A stretch of DNA of 64,000 bases from Glycomyces tenuis DSM 44171 (GCF_000427885.1 NZ_ATYW01000009.1:208969-272968), one strand, 5' to 3'. Positions 51,122 to 60,327 are shown, counted from the first letter of the stretch. The notes: generated by a model from the letters alone, not told the origin. Numbers and translations are program-made.

Positions 51122-54100
51122 GTGTCTGCATCGAACAGCTTCCTCGAGACCCTCAGCCGCCGCGTCGTGATCGCCGACGGAGGCATGGGCACCATGCTGC
51201 AGACCTTCGACCCCACCCTCGAAGACTACGACGGCCACGAGGGCCTCTCGGACATCCTGTGCCTGACCAGGCCGGACATCGTGCTCGGCATCCACGACGC
51301 CTACCTCGCGGCCGGAGCCGACTGCGTCGAGACCAACAGCTTCAGCGCCAACTACGGCGGCCTGGTCGAATACGGCATCACCGACCGCGCCCGCGAGCTC
51401 GCCCGCGCCGCCGCCGGGCTCGCCCGGCGCAAGGCCGACGAGTACGCCACGCCCGAGCGGCCCCGCTTCGTCCTCGGCTCCATGGGCGGCGGCACCCGCC
51501 TGCCCACCCTCGGCCACGCCCCCTACGCGCTCCTGCGCGACCACTACCAAGAGTGCTCGGCCGGGCTCATCGAAGGCGGCGCCGACGCCCTCCTCGTCGA
51601 GACCGCCCAGGACCTCCTCCAGGCCAAGGCCGCCGTCATCGGAGCCAAACGCGCGAACACCGCACTGGGCACCGGCGTCCCGATCATCGCCCAGGTCACC
51701 GTCGAGACCACCGGCACCATGCTCGTCGGCGGCGAGATCGGCGCCGCCCTGACCAGCCTCGCCGCTCTCGGCGTCGACGTCATCGGCCTCAACTGCGCCA
51801 CCGGCCCCGACGAGATGAGCGAGAGCATCCGCTACCTCTCCCGCCACTCGCCCGTCCCGATCTCGGTCATGCCCAACGCCGGCCTGCCCGTCCTCGGCCC
51901 GGACGGCGCGGTCTACCCCCTCACCCCCGAGCAGCTCGCCGACGCCCACGAGGAGTTCGTCACGAACTTCGGCGTCAACCTCGTCGGCGGCTGCTGCGGC
52001 ACCACCCCCGAGCACATCCGCGTCCTGCGCGAACGCCTCGACGGCGCCGTCCCCGCCGAGCGCGAACCGGTCCTCGACGTCGGCGTCTCCTCCTCCTACC
52101 ACCACGTCCCCTACCTCCAGGACGCCTCGATCCTCAACGTCGGCGAGCGCACCAACGCCAACGGCTCCAAGGCCTTCCGCGACGCCATGCTCGAGGCCGA
52201 CTACGACCGCTGCGTCGAGATCGCCCGCGAGCAGGCCGGCGGCGGCTCCCACCTGCTCGACCTGTGCGTCGACTACGTCGGCCGCGACGGCGCCGAGGAC
52301 ATGCGCATCCTCGCCTCCCGCTTCGCCACCGCCTCCACGCTGCCGATCATGCTCGACTCCACCGAGGCGCCCGTGATCGAAGCCGGCCTCGAAGCCCTCG
52401 GCGGCCGCTGCGTCGTCAACTCCGTCAACTTCGAGGACGGCGACGGCCCCGACTCCCGCTACCAGCGCATCATGCCCGTCATCGCCGAGCACGGCGCGGC
52501 CGTCGTCGTCATGTGCATCGACGAGGAGGGCCAGGCCCGCGACCGCGACTGGAAGGTCCGCATCGCCGCCCGCACCATCGACGATCTCGTCGGCAACTGG
52601 GGCATGAAGGTCCAGGACATCTTCATCGACACCCTCACTTTCCCCATCACCACCGGCCAGGAGGAGACCCGCCGCGACGGCCTCGAGACCATCGAGGCCA
52701 TCCGCGAGATCGCCCGCCGCTATCCCGGCGTCAACTTCACCCTCGGCATCTCCAACATCTCCTTCGGCGTGAACCCCGCCGCCCGCCAGGTCCTCAACTC
52801 CGTGTTCCTCAACGAATGCGTCGAGGCCGGGCTCACCAGCGCCATCGTCCACTCCTCCAAGATCCTGCCGATGGCCTCGATCCCCGAGGAGCAGAAGCGG
52901 GTCGCCCTCGACATGATCTACGATCGCCGCACCGAGGACTACGACCCGCTCCAGAAGCTCATCGAGATCTTCGACGGCGTCAGCCTCGCGGGCACCAAGG
53001 AGGCCCGCGCCGAGGCCCTCGCCGCCCTCCCGCTCGACGAGCGCCTCGCACAGCGCATCATCGACGGCGACAAGAACGGCCTCGACACCGACCTCGACGC
53101 CGCCCTCGCCGACGGCAAGCGCCCCCTCGACATCATCAACGACCACCTCCTCGAAGGCATGAAGGTCGTCGGCGACCGCTTCGGCGCGGGGGAGATGCAG
53201 CTGCCGTTCGTCCTCCAGTCCGCCGAGGCCATGAAGTTCGCCGTCGCCCACCTCGAACCCCACATGGACAAGGCCGACACCGCCGACAAGGGCACCATCG
53301 TCCTCGCCACCGTCCGCGGCGACGTCCACGACATCGGCAAGAACCTCGTCGACATCATCCTGTCCAACAACGGCTACACCGTCGTCAACCTCGGCATCAA
53401 GCAGCCCATCAACGCCATCCTCGACGCCGCCGAAGCGCACGGCGCCGACGTCATCGGCATGAGCGGCCTGCTCGTCAAGTCCACGGTCATCATGAAGGAC
53501 AACCTCGCCGAGATGATGGCCCGCAGCATGCACACCCGCTGGCCGGTCCTCCTCGGCGGCGCCGCCCTCACCCGCGCCTACGTCGAGGACGACCTGCGCG
53601 AGATGTTCGAGGGCGGCCAGGTCCACTACGCCCGCGACGCCTTCGAAGGGCTCGCGCTCATGGACCGGGTCATGACCGCCCGCCGCACCGGCGTGCCGGT
53701 CACCGACCCCGAACGCGACGCCAAGATCGCCAAGCGGCGCGAGAGGCGCGCCAAGCAGGCCACGCTCGTCGCCGAGTCCCTCCCGGACCTCGACGACACC
53801 TCGGTGCGCTCCGATGTGGCCACCGACGTCGACGTCCCCGTGCCGCCGTTCTACGGCTCCCGCGTGCTCAAAGGCATCGCCCTCGCCGAATACGCGTCCA
53901 TGCTCGACGAGCGCGCCACCTTCCTCGGCCAGTGGGGCCTCAAGCCGACCCGAGGGGACGGGCCCTCCTATGAGGAGCTCGTGGAGACCGAAGGCCGTCC
54001 GCGCCTGCGCTACTGGCTCGACCGGCTCCAGACCGACAACGTCATCGAAGCGAAGGTCGCCTACGGCTACCTCCCGGCCTACTCCGAAGGCAACTCGCTC

Positions 54101-55438
54101 GTCGTCCTCGACGAGAACGGCCACGCCGAAAGGGCCCGCTTCACCTTCCCGCGCCAGCGTCAAGGCCGCAGGCTGTGCCTGGCGGACTTCTTCCGCGCCA
54201 AGGACGGCGAACGGCTCGACGTCCTCGGCATGCAGCTGGTCACCCTCGGCCCCAAGGTCTCCGAGTACACCAGGGAGCTGTTCGAGGCCAACGCCTACCG
54301 CGACTACCTCGAAGTCCACGGCCTGACCGTCCAGCTCACCGAGTCCCTCGCCGAGTACTGGCACCGACGCATGAGGCGCGAATGGACCCTGCCCGGCGGC
54401 GGCACCGTCGCCGACGCCGACCCCGGTGATCTCAAGGGCATCCTCGACGTCGACTTCCGCGGCTGCCGCTACTCCTTCGGCTACCCGGCCTGCCCCGAAC
54501 TGTCCGACCGGGCCACGCTCGTCGACCTCCTCGGCGCCGACCGCATCGGCGTGGAGCTCTCCGAAGGCGACCAGCTCCACCCCGAGCAGTCCACCGACGC
54601 GATCGTCCTGCACCACCCGGAGGCGAGCTACTTCAATGCCAAATTACGGCTCGCAAGCGTCGCCGTGGGTGCCAAATTACAGCTCGCAAGCGTCGCCATG
54701 AGTCTCACGTTACGGCTCGCAAGCGTCGCCGTGAGTGCCGAACAAGGGCAGGGCGGGCATGGCCCCCAGTGCCAGACGGCTCACAGGGCACAATGGCGGC
54801 ATGTCGCACGAACTCGTCGCCTACCTCGGTGTCATGGACGCCGGAAAGTCCACCCTCGCCCTCCAGTACCACCACTCACTGGGAGGCGACGGCGTCCTCT
54901 ACACCACCATGGACCGCAGCGGCGAAGGCGTCATCTCCAGCAGGATCGGCCTGGAGCACAAGGCCAGAGAAGCCACCCCCGACCTCGACCTCTACGACGA
55001 CCTCGCCGAGCTCCGCCCGCCCTACGTCGTCGTCGACGAAGTCCAGTTCCTCACCGCCCCCAAACAGATCAACCACCTCGCCGACGCCGTCGACGGCCTC
55101 GGTGTCGACGTCTACGCCTTCGGCCTCAAAACCGACTTCCTCGGACGGCTCTTCCCCGCCTCCCAGCGGCTCATCGAACTCGCCGACCGCGTCGAAGAGC
55201 TTCCCGTGCGCGTCAACTGCTGGTGCGGCGAACGCGGCACCCACAACGCCCGCCTGCGCGACGGCGTCATGGTCTTCGCCGGCGACCTCGTCGAAGTCGG
55301 CGACATGGACTCCTACACCGTCCTGTGCCGCCGACACCACCGGGCCGGACTCGCCTGACACTTGTGAGCCTGCTCGCGACGGCGCGCCGAACCCGTCGGC
55401 CCCACCAGTCACCGCCGTACCGTCTAAGGCGTGAATGA
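51122..55438 (+). CDS. metH: cobalamin-dependent methionine synthase, with an open C-terminal extension
   Basis: Transfers a methyl group from methyltetrahydrofolate to homocysteine via cobalamin. The homocysteine domain has zinc ligands C225, C291 and C292; the pterin domain is about 340-610; the B12 module has D734-VHDIG, with H736 as cobalt ligand; the activation domain ends at about residue 1172 with 'PEQSTDAIVLHHPEASYFN'. Family proteins stop there. Here the frame runs through three 33-bp repeats and stays open to 55438, giving about 1438 codons and covering the whole tdk gene in another frame. The functional protein may end by some other means, or a stop has been lost. The GTG at 51122 is the assumed start; a GTG at 51074 is possible. 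Confidence 0.88.
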   Translation: MSASNSFLETLSRRVVIADGGMGTMLQTFDPTLEDYDGHEGLSDILCLTRPDIVLGIHDAYLAAGADCVETNSFSANYGGLVEYGITDRARELARAAAGLARRKADEYATPERPRFVLGSMGGGTRLPTLGHAPYALLRDHYQECSAGLIEGGADALLVETAQDLLQAKAAVIGAKRANTALGTGVPIIAQVTVETTGTMLVGGEIGAALTSLAALGVDVIGLNCATGPDEMSESIRYLSRHSPVPISVMPNAGLPVLGPDGAVYPLTPEQLADAHEEFVTNFGVNLVGGCCGTTPEHIRVLRERLDGAVPAEREPVLDVGVSSSYHHVPYLQDASILNVGERTNANGSKAFRDAMLEADYDRCVEIAREQAGGGSHLLDLCVDYVGRDGAEDMRILASRFATASTLPIMLDSTEAPVIEAGLEALGGRCVVNSVNFEDGDGPDSRYQRIMPVIAEHGAAVVVMCIDEEGQARDRDWKVRIAARTIDDLVGNWGMKVQDIFIDTLTFPITTGQEETRRDGLETIEAIREIARRYPGVNFTLGISNISFGVNPAARQVLNSVFLNECVEAGLTSAIVHSSKILPMASIPEEQKRVALDMIYDRRTEDYDPLQKLIEIFDGVSLAGTKEARAEALAALPLDERLAQRIIDGDKNGLDTDLDAALADGKRPLDIINDHLLEGMKVVGDRFGAGEMQLPFVLQSAEAMKFAVAHLEPHMDKADTADKGTIVLATVRGDVHDIGKNLVDIILSNNGYTVVNLGIKQPINAILDAAEAHGADVIGMSGLLVKSTVIMKDNLAEMMARSMHTRWPVLLGGAALTRAYVEDDLREMFEGGQVHYARDAFEGLALMDRVMTARRTGVPVTDPERDAKIAKRRERRAKQATLVAESLPDLDDTSVRSDVATDVDVPVPPFYGSRVLKGIALAEYASMLDERATFLGQWGLKPTRGDGPSYEELVETEGRPRLRYWLDRLQTDNVIEAKVAYGYLPAYSEGNSLVVLDENGHAERARFTFPRQRQGRRLCLADFFRAKDGERLDVLGMQLVTLGPKVSEYTRELFEANAYRDYLEVHGLTVQLTESLAEYWHRRMRREWTLPGGGTVADADPGDLKGILDVDFRGCRYSFGYPACPELSDRATLVDLLGADRIGVELSEGDQLHPEQSTDAIVLHHPEASYFNAKLRLASVAVGAKLQLASVAMSLTLRLASVAVSAEQGQGGHGPQCQTAHRAQWRHVARTRRLPRCHGRRKVHPRPPVPPLTGRRRRPLHHHGPQRRRRHLQQDRPGAQGQRSHPRPRPLRRPRRAPPALRRRRRSPVPHRPQTDQPPRRRRRRPRCRRLRLRPQNRLPRTALPRLPAAHRTRRPRRRASRARQLLVRRTRHPQRPPARRRHGLRRRPRRSRRHGLLHRPVPPTPPGRTRLTLVSLLATARRTRRPHQSPPYRLRRE
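54637..54735 (+). repeat. three 33-bp tandem repeats at the 3' end of metH
   Basis: Units lie at 54637-54669, 54670-54702 and 54703-54735. Units 1 and 3 contain GGCTCGCAAGCGTCGCC and unit 2 differs from this by one base in the core; the flanks vary between units more than in the kdd array. Translated in the metH frame they give KLRLASVAVGA-like 11-residue repeats, unlike the peptide encoded at kdd. A fragment of a fourth unit (TGCCGAAC) follows. The array ends 65 bases before the tdk start. Confidence 0.95.
54801..55358 (+). CDS. tdk: thymidine kinase
   Basis: Type II (TK1-like) deoxythymidine salvage kinase, 185 aa. The P-loop is G10-VMDAGKS-T18, 'VVVDEVQFLT' is Walker B, 'FGLKTDFLGRLFPAS' is the lasso or lid base, and 'NCWCG' plus the C-terminal 'VLCRRHH' supply the structural zinc. 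It starts downstream of the metH repeat array and lies wholly inside the open metH frame, in another phase. Confidence 0.92.
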   Translation: MSHELVAYLGVMDAGKSTLALQYHHSLGGDGVLYTTMDRSGEGVISSRIGLEHKAREATPDLDLYDDLAELRPPYVVVDEVQFLTAPKQINHLADAVDGLGVDVYAFGLKTDFLGRLFPASQRLIELADRVEELPVRVNCWCGERGTHNARLRDGVMVFAGDLVEVGDMDSYTVLCRRHHRAGLA

Positions 55439-56087
55439 CTTCCCGCAGGCCGTCTTCTTCGACATGGACGGCACCCTCCTCGATTCCGAGCCCCTCTGGG
55501 ACGTGGCGCTGGAAGAGCTCGCCATAGAGCTCGGCGGCACGCTCGAACCCGAGGTCCGCGCCCGCATGGTCGGCACCAACGAGGAAGCCTCGGTCATCAT
55601 CCTCCTCGAAAGCCTCGGCGTGCCCCTCGACCGGGCCGCCGAGTACCAGGAGTGGCTGCGCGCCCGCATGCGGGAGATGTTCGCCGCGGGCGCCCCTTGG
55701 AAGCCCGGCGCCCGCGAGCTCCTGCTCGAGGTGCGCGCCGCCGGCCTGCCCACCGCGCTGGTCACCTCCACCCCGCGGGAACTGGCCGACCTGCTGCTCC
55801 GCCACCTCGGCCCCGGCAACTTCGACCTGACCGTCTGCGGCGACGAGGTCGAGCACCGGAAACCCGACCCCGAGCCCTACCGCACCGCCGCCGAGAAACT
55901 CGGCGTCGACATCACCCGCAGCGTCGTCCTGGAGGACTCCTTCTCCGGCGTCACCTCGGCGCTGGCCGCCCGCGCGGTCACCATCGCCGTCCCCAGCGAA
56001 GTCCCGCTCCCGCCCGGCCTCGAGGTCCTCACCCTCCCCAGCCTCGTCGGCGTCGACCTCGCCTACCTCCGCGGACTCGGCGCCTGA
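55431..56087 (+). CDS. HAD family phosphatase
   Basis: 218 aa, beta-phosphoglucomutase/phosphatase-like. Motif I is F-F-D11-M-D13-GTLLDSE, motif II is 'LVTSTPRE', motif III Lys is in 'EHRKPDPEPY', and motif IV is 'VVLEDSFSGVTSALAA'. A four-helix cap lies at about 20-85. GTG start. The substrate is unknown; it is the last gene before the HxlR/imine reductase block. Confidence 0.9.
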   Translation: MNDFPQAVFFDMDGTLLDSEPLWDVALEELAIELGGTLEPEVRARMVGTNEEASVIILLESLGVPLDRAAEYQEWLRARMREMFAAGAPWKPGARELLLEVRAAGLPTALVTSTPRELADLLLRHLGPGNFDLTVCGDEVEHRKPDPEPYRTAAEKLGVDITRSVVLEDSFSGVTSALAARAVTIAVPSEVPLPPGLEVLTLPSLVGVDLAYLRGLGA

Positions 56088-56219
56088 ACGGGCCGACAAC
56101 GCCTTGACCCGGACGGCGGGGGCACGGCCGGACCGCATGGCGCCCGGCCACGCCCTCGGCAAAGCCCTCGTCGATCCCGACCGCCCGAAGGCCTTCGCGC
56201 GGACCGCCCTGGCAGCGCC

Positions 56220-56549
56220 TCACACCTGCGACACCACGGCCTCACGGTGCTTGTCGCCCCACTCGCCCAGCGGCGCCAGCGCCTCGTTCAGAGACTCGCC
56301 CAGCGGCGTCAGCGAGTACTCCACCCGCGGCGGCACCTCCGCGTACAGCTCCCGGTGCACGACCCCGGCCGCCTCCAACTGCCGCAGGTTCTCCGCGAGC
56401 ACCTTCTCACTCACCCCGTCGAGCATCCGACGGATCTGCCCGAACCGATGCGGACCCTCGCCCAGCACCCACATCAGGTGCATCTTCCACTTGCCGCCGA
56501 CTACGTCGATCGCGATCGACATCCCGCAGATTTGATCTGCGCCACTCAT
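56220..56549 (-). CDS. HxlR family winged helix regulator
   Basis: 109 aa. 'CGMSIAIDVVGGKWKMHLMWVLGEGPHRFGQIRRMLDGVSEKVLAENLRQLEAAGVV' covers the wing and recognition helix; the cysteine at residue 8 is the thiol-sensing position known in YodB/HypR-like members. It is divergent from the imine-reductase-like genes, which it probably controls. GGTAAGTAACC at 56591-56601, with inverted GGT/ACC ends, is a possible operator. The ATG at 56549 gives the family's normal length. Confidence 0.88.
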   Translation of the reverse strand: MSGADQICGMSIAIDVVGGKWKMHLMWVLGEGPHRFGQIRRMLDGVSEKVLAENLRQLEAAGVVHRELYAEVPPRVEYSLTPLGESLNEALAPLGEWGDKHREAVVSQV

Positions 56550-56697
56550 GGTCTGCACCGGATTCCCCCCGACCATATTTCGAACCTGACGGTAAGTAAC
56601 CCCACCGGAAAGTGCGGTCTTGCGAAGCCTACCCGCCGGAGCCACGATTGCCCCGGCACCAAGCGAACCATTGCCACCGCACCCGAAGGGACACAAG

Positions 56698-57573
56698 ATG
56701 GCTCAGCACAAGCGATCCGTCACCGTCATCGGCCTCGGTCCCATGGGCCGTTCCATGGTCAAGGCCTTCCTCGACGCCGGTATCGAGGTCACCGTCTGGA
56801 ACCGCACCGCCTCCAAGGCCGACGACCTCGTCGCGCTCGGCGCCAAGCGGGCCGACACCGTCGCCGACGCTCTCGACGCCAACGAGCTCATCGTCGTCAG
56901 CCTCGCCCACTACCAGGCCATGCACGACGTCCTCGGCCAGGCACCCGACCACATCGAAGGCAAGGTCGTCGCGAACCTGTCCTCCGATTCGCCCGAGCAC
57001 ACCCGCGCGGGCGCCTCCTGGGTCCTCGATCACGGCGGCAAGTTCCTGACCGGCGGCTTCATGTCAGAGGGGCCGAACATCACCCACCCGGACTCCTACC
57101 TCTACTTCAGCGGCCCCCAGGACGTCTTCGACGCCAACAAGGACCTGCTGCGCCCGCTGAGCCGCCAGGAGTACCTCGGTGAGGACTACGGCCTCGCGCA
57201 GGTCTTCTACCAGGCCGAACTCGCCCTCTTCAACGCCTTCATGCTCGGCTGGGAGCAGGCGCTCGCCATCGTCGACCGCTCCGGCGCCGACCTCGACCGC
57301 TTCGTCGCCAACGCAGCGGAGCATCCCCACACTTACCGTGACTTCATGCGCCAATGGGCCGAATTCGCCAAGCAGGGCGGCTGGGCCGACGCCGACAGTC
57401 TCAACCTGATGTACAACGCCACCCAGCACATCATCGAGACCAGCGAAGCCCTCGGCGTCGACGCCGAACTCACCAAGACCATCCAGGACTATCACCGGCG
57501 GGCCATCGCCGCCACCGAGAAGGCCGGCCACCCGGTATCCGTCTACCGCGTCCTCCGCGGCGACGCCGAATAG
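56698..57573 (+). CDS. imine reductase-like NAD(P)-dependent oxidoreductase, copy 1 (Tyr type)
   Basis: 291 aa of the 6-phosphogluconate/3-hydroxyisobutyrate dehydrogenase superfamily. The NADPH motif is GLGPMGRSM at residues 12-20 and 'WNRTASKA' fixes NADP preference. In beta-hydroxyacid dehydrogenases a catalytic lysine follows the GLA motif; here 'GLAQVFYQAEL' places Y171 at the position used by Tyr-type imine reductases. First of three tandem paralogues, with GAAGGGA before the ATG. The natural substrate is unknown. Confidence 0.88.
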   Translation: MAQHKRSVTVIGLGPMGRSMVKAFLDAGIEVTVWNRTASKADDLVALGAKRADTVADALDANELIVVSLAHYQAMHDVLGQAPDHIEGKVVANLSSDSPEHTRAGASWVLDHGGKFLTGGFMSEGPNITHPDSYLYFSGPQDVFDANKDLLRPLSRQEYLGEDYGLAQVFYQAELALFNAFMLGWEQALAIVDRSGADLDRFVANAAEHPHTYRDFMRQWAEFAKQGGWADADSLNLMYNATQHIIETSEALGVDAELTKTIQDYHRRAIAATEKAGHPVSVYRVLRGDAE

Positions 57574-57701
57574 GAAACAGCGCGGTCTCGAACCCGACGG
57601 CCCCAGGCGCCACCGGCGAGCGCGATCTCGCGAAGCCCACCCGGCCGACCACGAAACCCGACAAGACCCACATGAAACCATCGAACACCGAGAGGCACGA
57701 A

Positions 57702-58580
57702 ATGTCCGCCAAGAAGTCCGTCACCGTCCTCGGCCTCGGCCCGATGGGCCGCGCCACCGTGAAGATCCTCCTGGAGGCCGGACTCGACGTCACCGTCTGG
57801 AACCGCACCCCGGGCAAGGCCGAAGCACTCGCAGAACTCGGCGCCGCACCCGCCGCCACCGTCGCCGACGCGATCGCCGCCAGCGACACGGTCCTGCTCT
57901 CCCTCATCCACTACGACGCCATGTACGGCGTCCTCGAACAGGGCCCGGCCGACCTCACCGGCAAGACCATCGTCAACCTCTCCTCCGACTCCCCGGCGAA
58001 CACCGCCAAAGGCGCCGCATGGGTCCTCGATCGCGGCGGCCGCTTCCTCACCGGCGCCTACATGACCCAGAGCGACGACATCCGCCACCCGGCCTCGCAC
58101 CTGTACGTCAGCGGCCCCGCCGAGCTCCACGACGAGCTCCGACCGCTCCTCGAACTGCTCTGCGCCAACGTCTACCTCGGCCCCGACTACGGCCTCGCCC
58201 AGCTCTACTACCAGGCCGGGCTCGCCATGTTCCACGCCTACCTCATCTCCTTGCAGCAGGCGCTTGCCATGATCGAGCGCGGCGGCGGCGACATCGACAC
58301 CTTCCTGGAACTCAGCAAGGACGACGCCGACAGCCAGCGCGACTTCTCCGTCTACTTCGCCCAGGCCGCCAAGCAGGGCGGCTGGGGCGACCTCGCGAGC
58401 CTCAAGATGATGCACGCCGGCGCCCAGCACGTCATCGACACCAGCGAAGACGCGGGCACCGACGCCGAACTCACCAAGACCGTCCAGGACTACTACCAGC
58501 GCGCCCTCGACGCGACCGAGCGCACCGGTGCCATCGTCCCCGTCTACCAGATCATCCGCGGCGACAACGGAAACGAATAG
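57702..58580 (+). CDS. imine reductase-like oxidoreductase, copy 2 (Tyr type)
   Basis: 292 aa, closely similar to copy 1 throughout (shared 'VNLSSDSP', 'GLAQ', 'DAELTKTVQDY'). The NADPH motif is GLGPMGRAT at 11-19 and the catalytic-position tyrosine is Y170 in 'GLAQLYYQAGL'. The stretch upstream of the gene (57587-57650) resembles that upstream of copy 1, so the gene and its leader were duplicated together. GAGAGG precedes the ATG at 57702; an in-frame ATG ten codons upstream is possible. Confidence 0.88.
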   Translation: MSAKKSVTVLGLGPMGRATVKILLEAGLDVTVWNRTPGKAEALAELGAAPAATVADAIAASDTVLLSLIHYDAMYGVLEQGPADLTGKTIVNLSSDSPANTAKGAAWVLDRGGRFLTGAYMTQSDDIRHPASHLYVSGPAELHDELRPLLELLCANVYLGPDYGLAQLYYQAGLAMFHAYLISLQQALAMIERGGGDIDTFLELSKDDADSQRDFSVYFAQAAKQGGWGDLASLKMMHAGAQHVIDTSEDAGTDAELTKTVQDYYQRALDATERTGAIVPVYQIIRGDNGNE

Positions 58581-58593
58581 GAAACAGCACACC

Positions 58594-59460
58594 ATGTCAC
58601 AAGGCACCATCAGCATCCTCGGCCTCGGCAACATGGGCTCGGTCATGACCGAGCGCCTCCGCGCGGCCGGCTACACCACCACCGTCTGGAACCGCACCGC
58701 CGCCAAGACCGAACCGCACGTCAAGGCCGGATCGACCGCCGCGGCGACCGTCGCCGCCGCGGTCGCCGCGAGCGACCTCATCCTCGTCGTCCTCCTCGAC
58801 CACGCCAGCGTCCGCGAACACCTCGACCCCGTCGCCGCCGAACTCGAAGGCAAAGTCGTCGTCAACCTGACCACCACCACGCCCAACGAGGCCCGCGACA
58901 CCGCCGCCTGGGCCGCCGACCACGGCATCGTCTACCTCGACGGCGCCATCATGGCCACCCCCGACATGATCGGCGAAGCCGGCTCGCTCCTGTTCTACTC
59001 CGGCAGCGAGAACGCCTACGCCATCGCCCGGCCCGCCCTCGAGACCTTCGGCACCGCCCAGTTCGTCGGCACCGACGCCGGCGTCGCCTCCCTCAAGGAC
59101 ATGGCCCTGCTCTCCGCGATGGACCTCATGTTCAGCGGCTTCGTCCAGGCCATCGCCATGATGCGCACCGCCGGCGCCACCGCGGTCGACACCGCGGTCG
59201 AAGTCGAGGCCTGGCTCGCCGCCATGCTGCCCCACGGCAAGGCGCTCGCCGCGATCATCGACGGCGGCACCTACGACACCGGCGGCCAGAACGTCGACTT
59301 CGCCCTCACCGGCTCGACCTCCATGATCACCGCCAGCCGCGAACAGGGGATCCGAGCCGACCTCCTCGAGTCACACCACAAGTTCCTCAAGGAGCTCTCG
59401 GCCACCGGACACGGAAACAGCGACTGGCTCCGGGTCATCGAGCTGCTCACCATCCGCTGA
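58594..59460 (+). CDS. imine reductase-like oxidoreductase, copy 3 (Asp type)
   Basis: 288 aa, more divergent than copies 1 and 2. GLGNMGSVM (10-18) is the NADPH motif, and 'GVASLKDMALL' puts D169 at the catalytic position, the alternative found in Asp-type imine reductases. It follows copy 2 by 13 bases, and the GAATAGGAAACAGC sequence at the junction is also found after copy 1. The set of three may act on related cyclic imines or have split stereochemical roles. Confidence 0.88.
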   Translation: MSQGTISILGLGNMGSVMTERLRAAGYTTTVWNRTAAKTEPHVKAGSTAAATVAAAVAASDLILVVLLDHASVREHLDPVAAELEGKVVVNLTTTTPNEARDTAAWAADHGIVYLDGAIMATPDMIGEAGSLLFYSGSENAYAIARPALETFGTAQFVGTDAGVASLKDMALLSAMDLMFSGFVQAIAMMRTAGATAVDTAVEVEAWLAAMLPHGKALAAIIDGGTYDTGGQNVDFALTGSTSMITASREQGIRADLLESHHKFLKELSATGHGNSDWLRVIELLTIR

Positions 59461-59472
59461 CCGCCGCTGGGG

Positions 59473-60327
59473 TCAGGCCGCCAGGCCCGACCCCAGCAGC
59501 CGCAGCTTGTCGTGATCGTCCGTCCCCGGCGAAGCCGACAGCGTCACCAGCAGCAGCCCGCTCCCGTCCGCCACCCGGAACTGCTCCTTGTGCAGCGCCA
59601 ACAGCCCCACGATCGGATGGTCCACCACCAGAGCCCCGCTGAAACAGTCGCGCACCTCCGCCCGCGCCCACAACTCCCGAAAATCCGCGTACTTGACCAC
59701 CAGCTCACCGATCAGCGAGGTCAACCGCTCGTCGTCGGAGAACAGCGCCGCCACCTTGCGCAGCTGCGCCACCTTCTCGGTCGCGCACGCCGGCCAGTCC
59801 GGGAAGAACTGCCGCGAATCCTCGTCGAACAGCAGCCGCGCGAGATTCGGGTGCCGCTCCAGATCCCAACCGATCGGCCGGTACAGCAGATCCGCCATCT
59901 CGTTCGCCGCCAGCACATCGTGCCGGTGATTGAGCAGCAACGCCGGGAACGCCTCGATCGCCTTGACCATCGTCCGCAGCTCCGGCCGCAGCTCGGCCGA
60001 CGGATCCCCCGGCTCCAGACGCGAAACCCCCGCCAACCGATGCAGATGCGCCCGCGTCGTCGCGTCCAACCGCAGTGCCCGCGCCACCGCTTCCAACACT
60101 TGATCGGACGGCCGCTTCGCGCGCCCCTGCTCCAGACGCGTGTAGTAATCCACGCTCACCCCCGCCAGCAACGCCAGCTCCTCCCGCCGCAGCCCCGGCA
60201 CCCGCCGCCGCGAATCCTCCGGCAGACCCACATCGGACGGATTCACCCGGGCCCGCCGTGCCTGTAGGAACTTGCCCAAATCGGCCACATCCTCGAGCCG
60301 ATGAATCGCCCCCGCGTCCGGTTCCAT
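59473..60327 (-). CDS. XRE family regulator with MmyB-like C-terminal domain
   Basis: 284 aa. The helix-turn-helix is in residues 15-85 ('RREELALLAGVSVDYYTRLEQGRAKRPSDQVLEAVARAL') and the C-terminal MmyB-like ligand-binding domain runs from about 100 to 275 ('PALLLNHRHDVLAANEMADLLY'). The ATG at 60327 has GGAGG eight bases upstream. It is divergent from the quinone reductase gene with a palindrome between them. This arrangement (MmyB-like repressor next to a flavodoxin-fold or SDR reductase) is common in actinomycetes. Confidence 0.9.
   Translation of the reverse strand: MEPDAGAIHRLEDVADLGKFLQARRARVNPSDVGLPEDSRRRVPGLRREELALLAGVSVDYYTRLEQGRAKRPSDQVLEAVARALRLDATTRAHLHRLAGVSRLEPGDPSAELRPELRTMVKAIEAFPALLLNHRHDVLAANEMADLLYRPIGWDLERHPNLARLLFDEDSRQFFPDWPACATEKVAQLRKVAALFSDDERLTSLIGELVVKYADFRELWARAEVRDCFSGALVVDHPIVGLLALHKEQFRVADGSGLLLVTLSASPGTDDHDKLRLLGSGLAA

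Noticed and set aside
50813..54616. 1267-codon minus-strand frame antisense to metH
   Set aside because: The plus strand encodes recognisable MetH domains throughout; the antisense product is low complexity.
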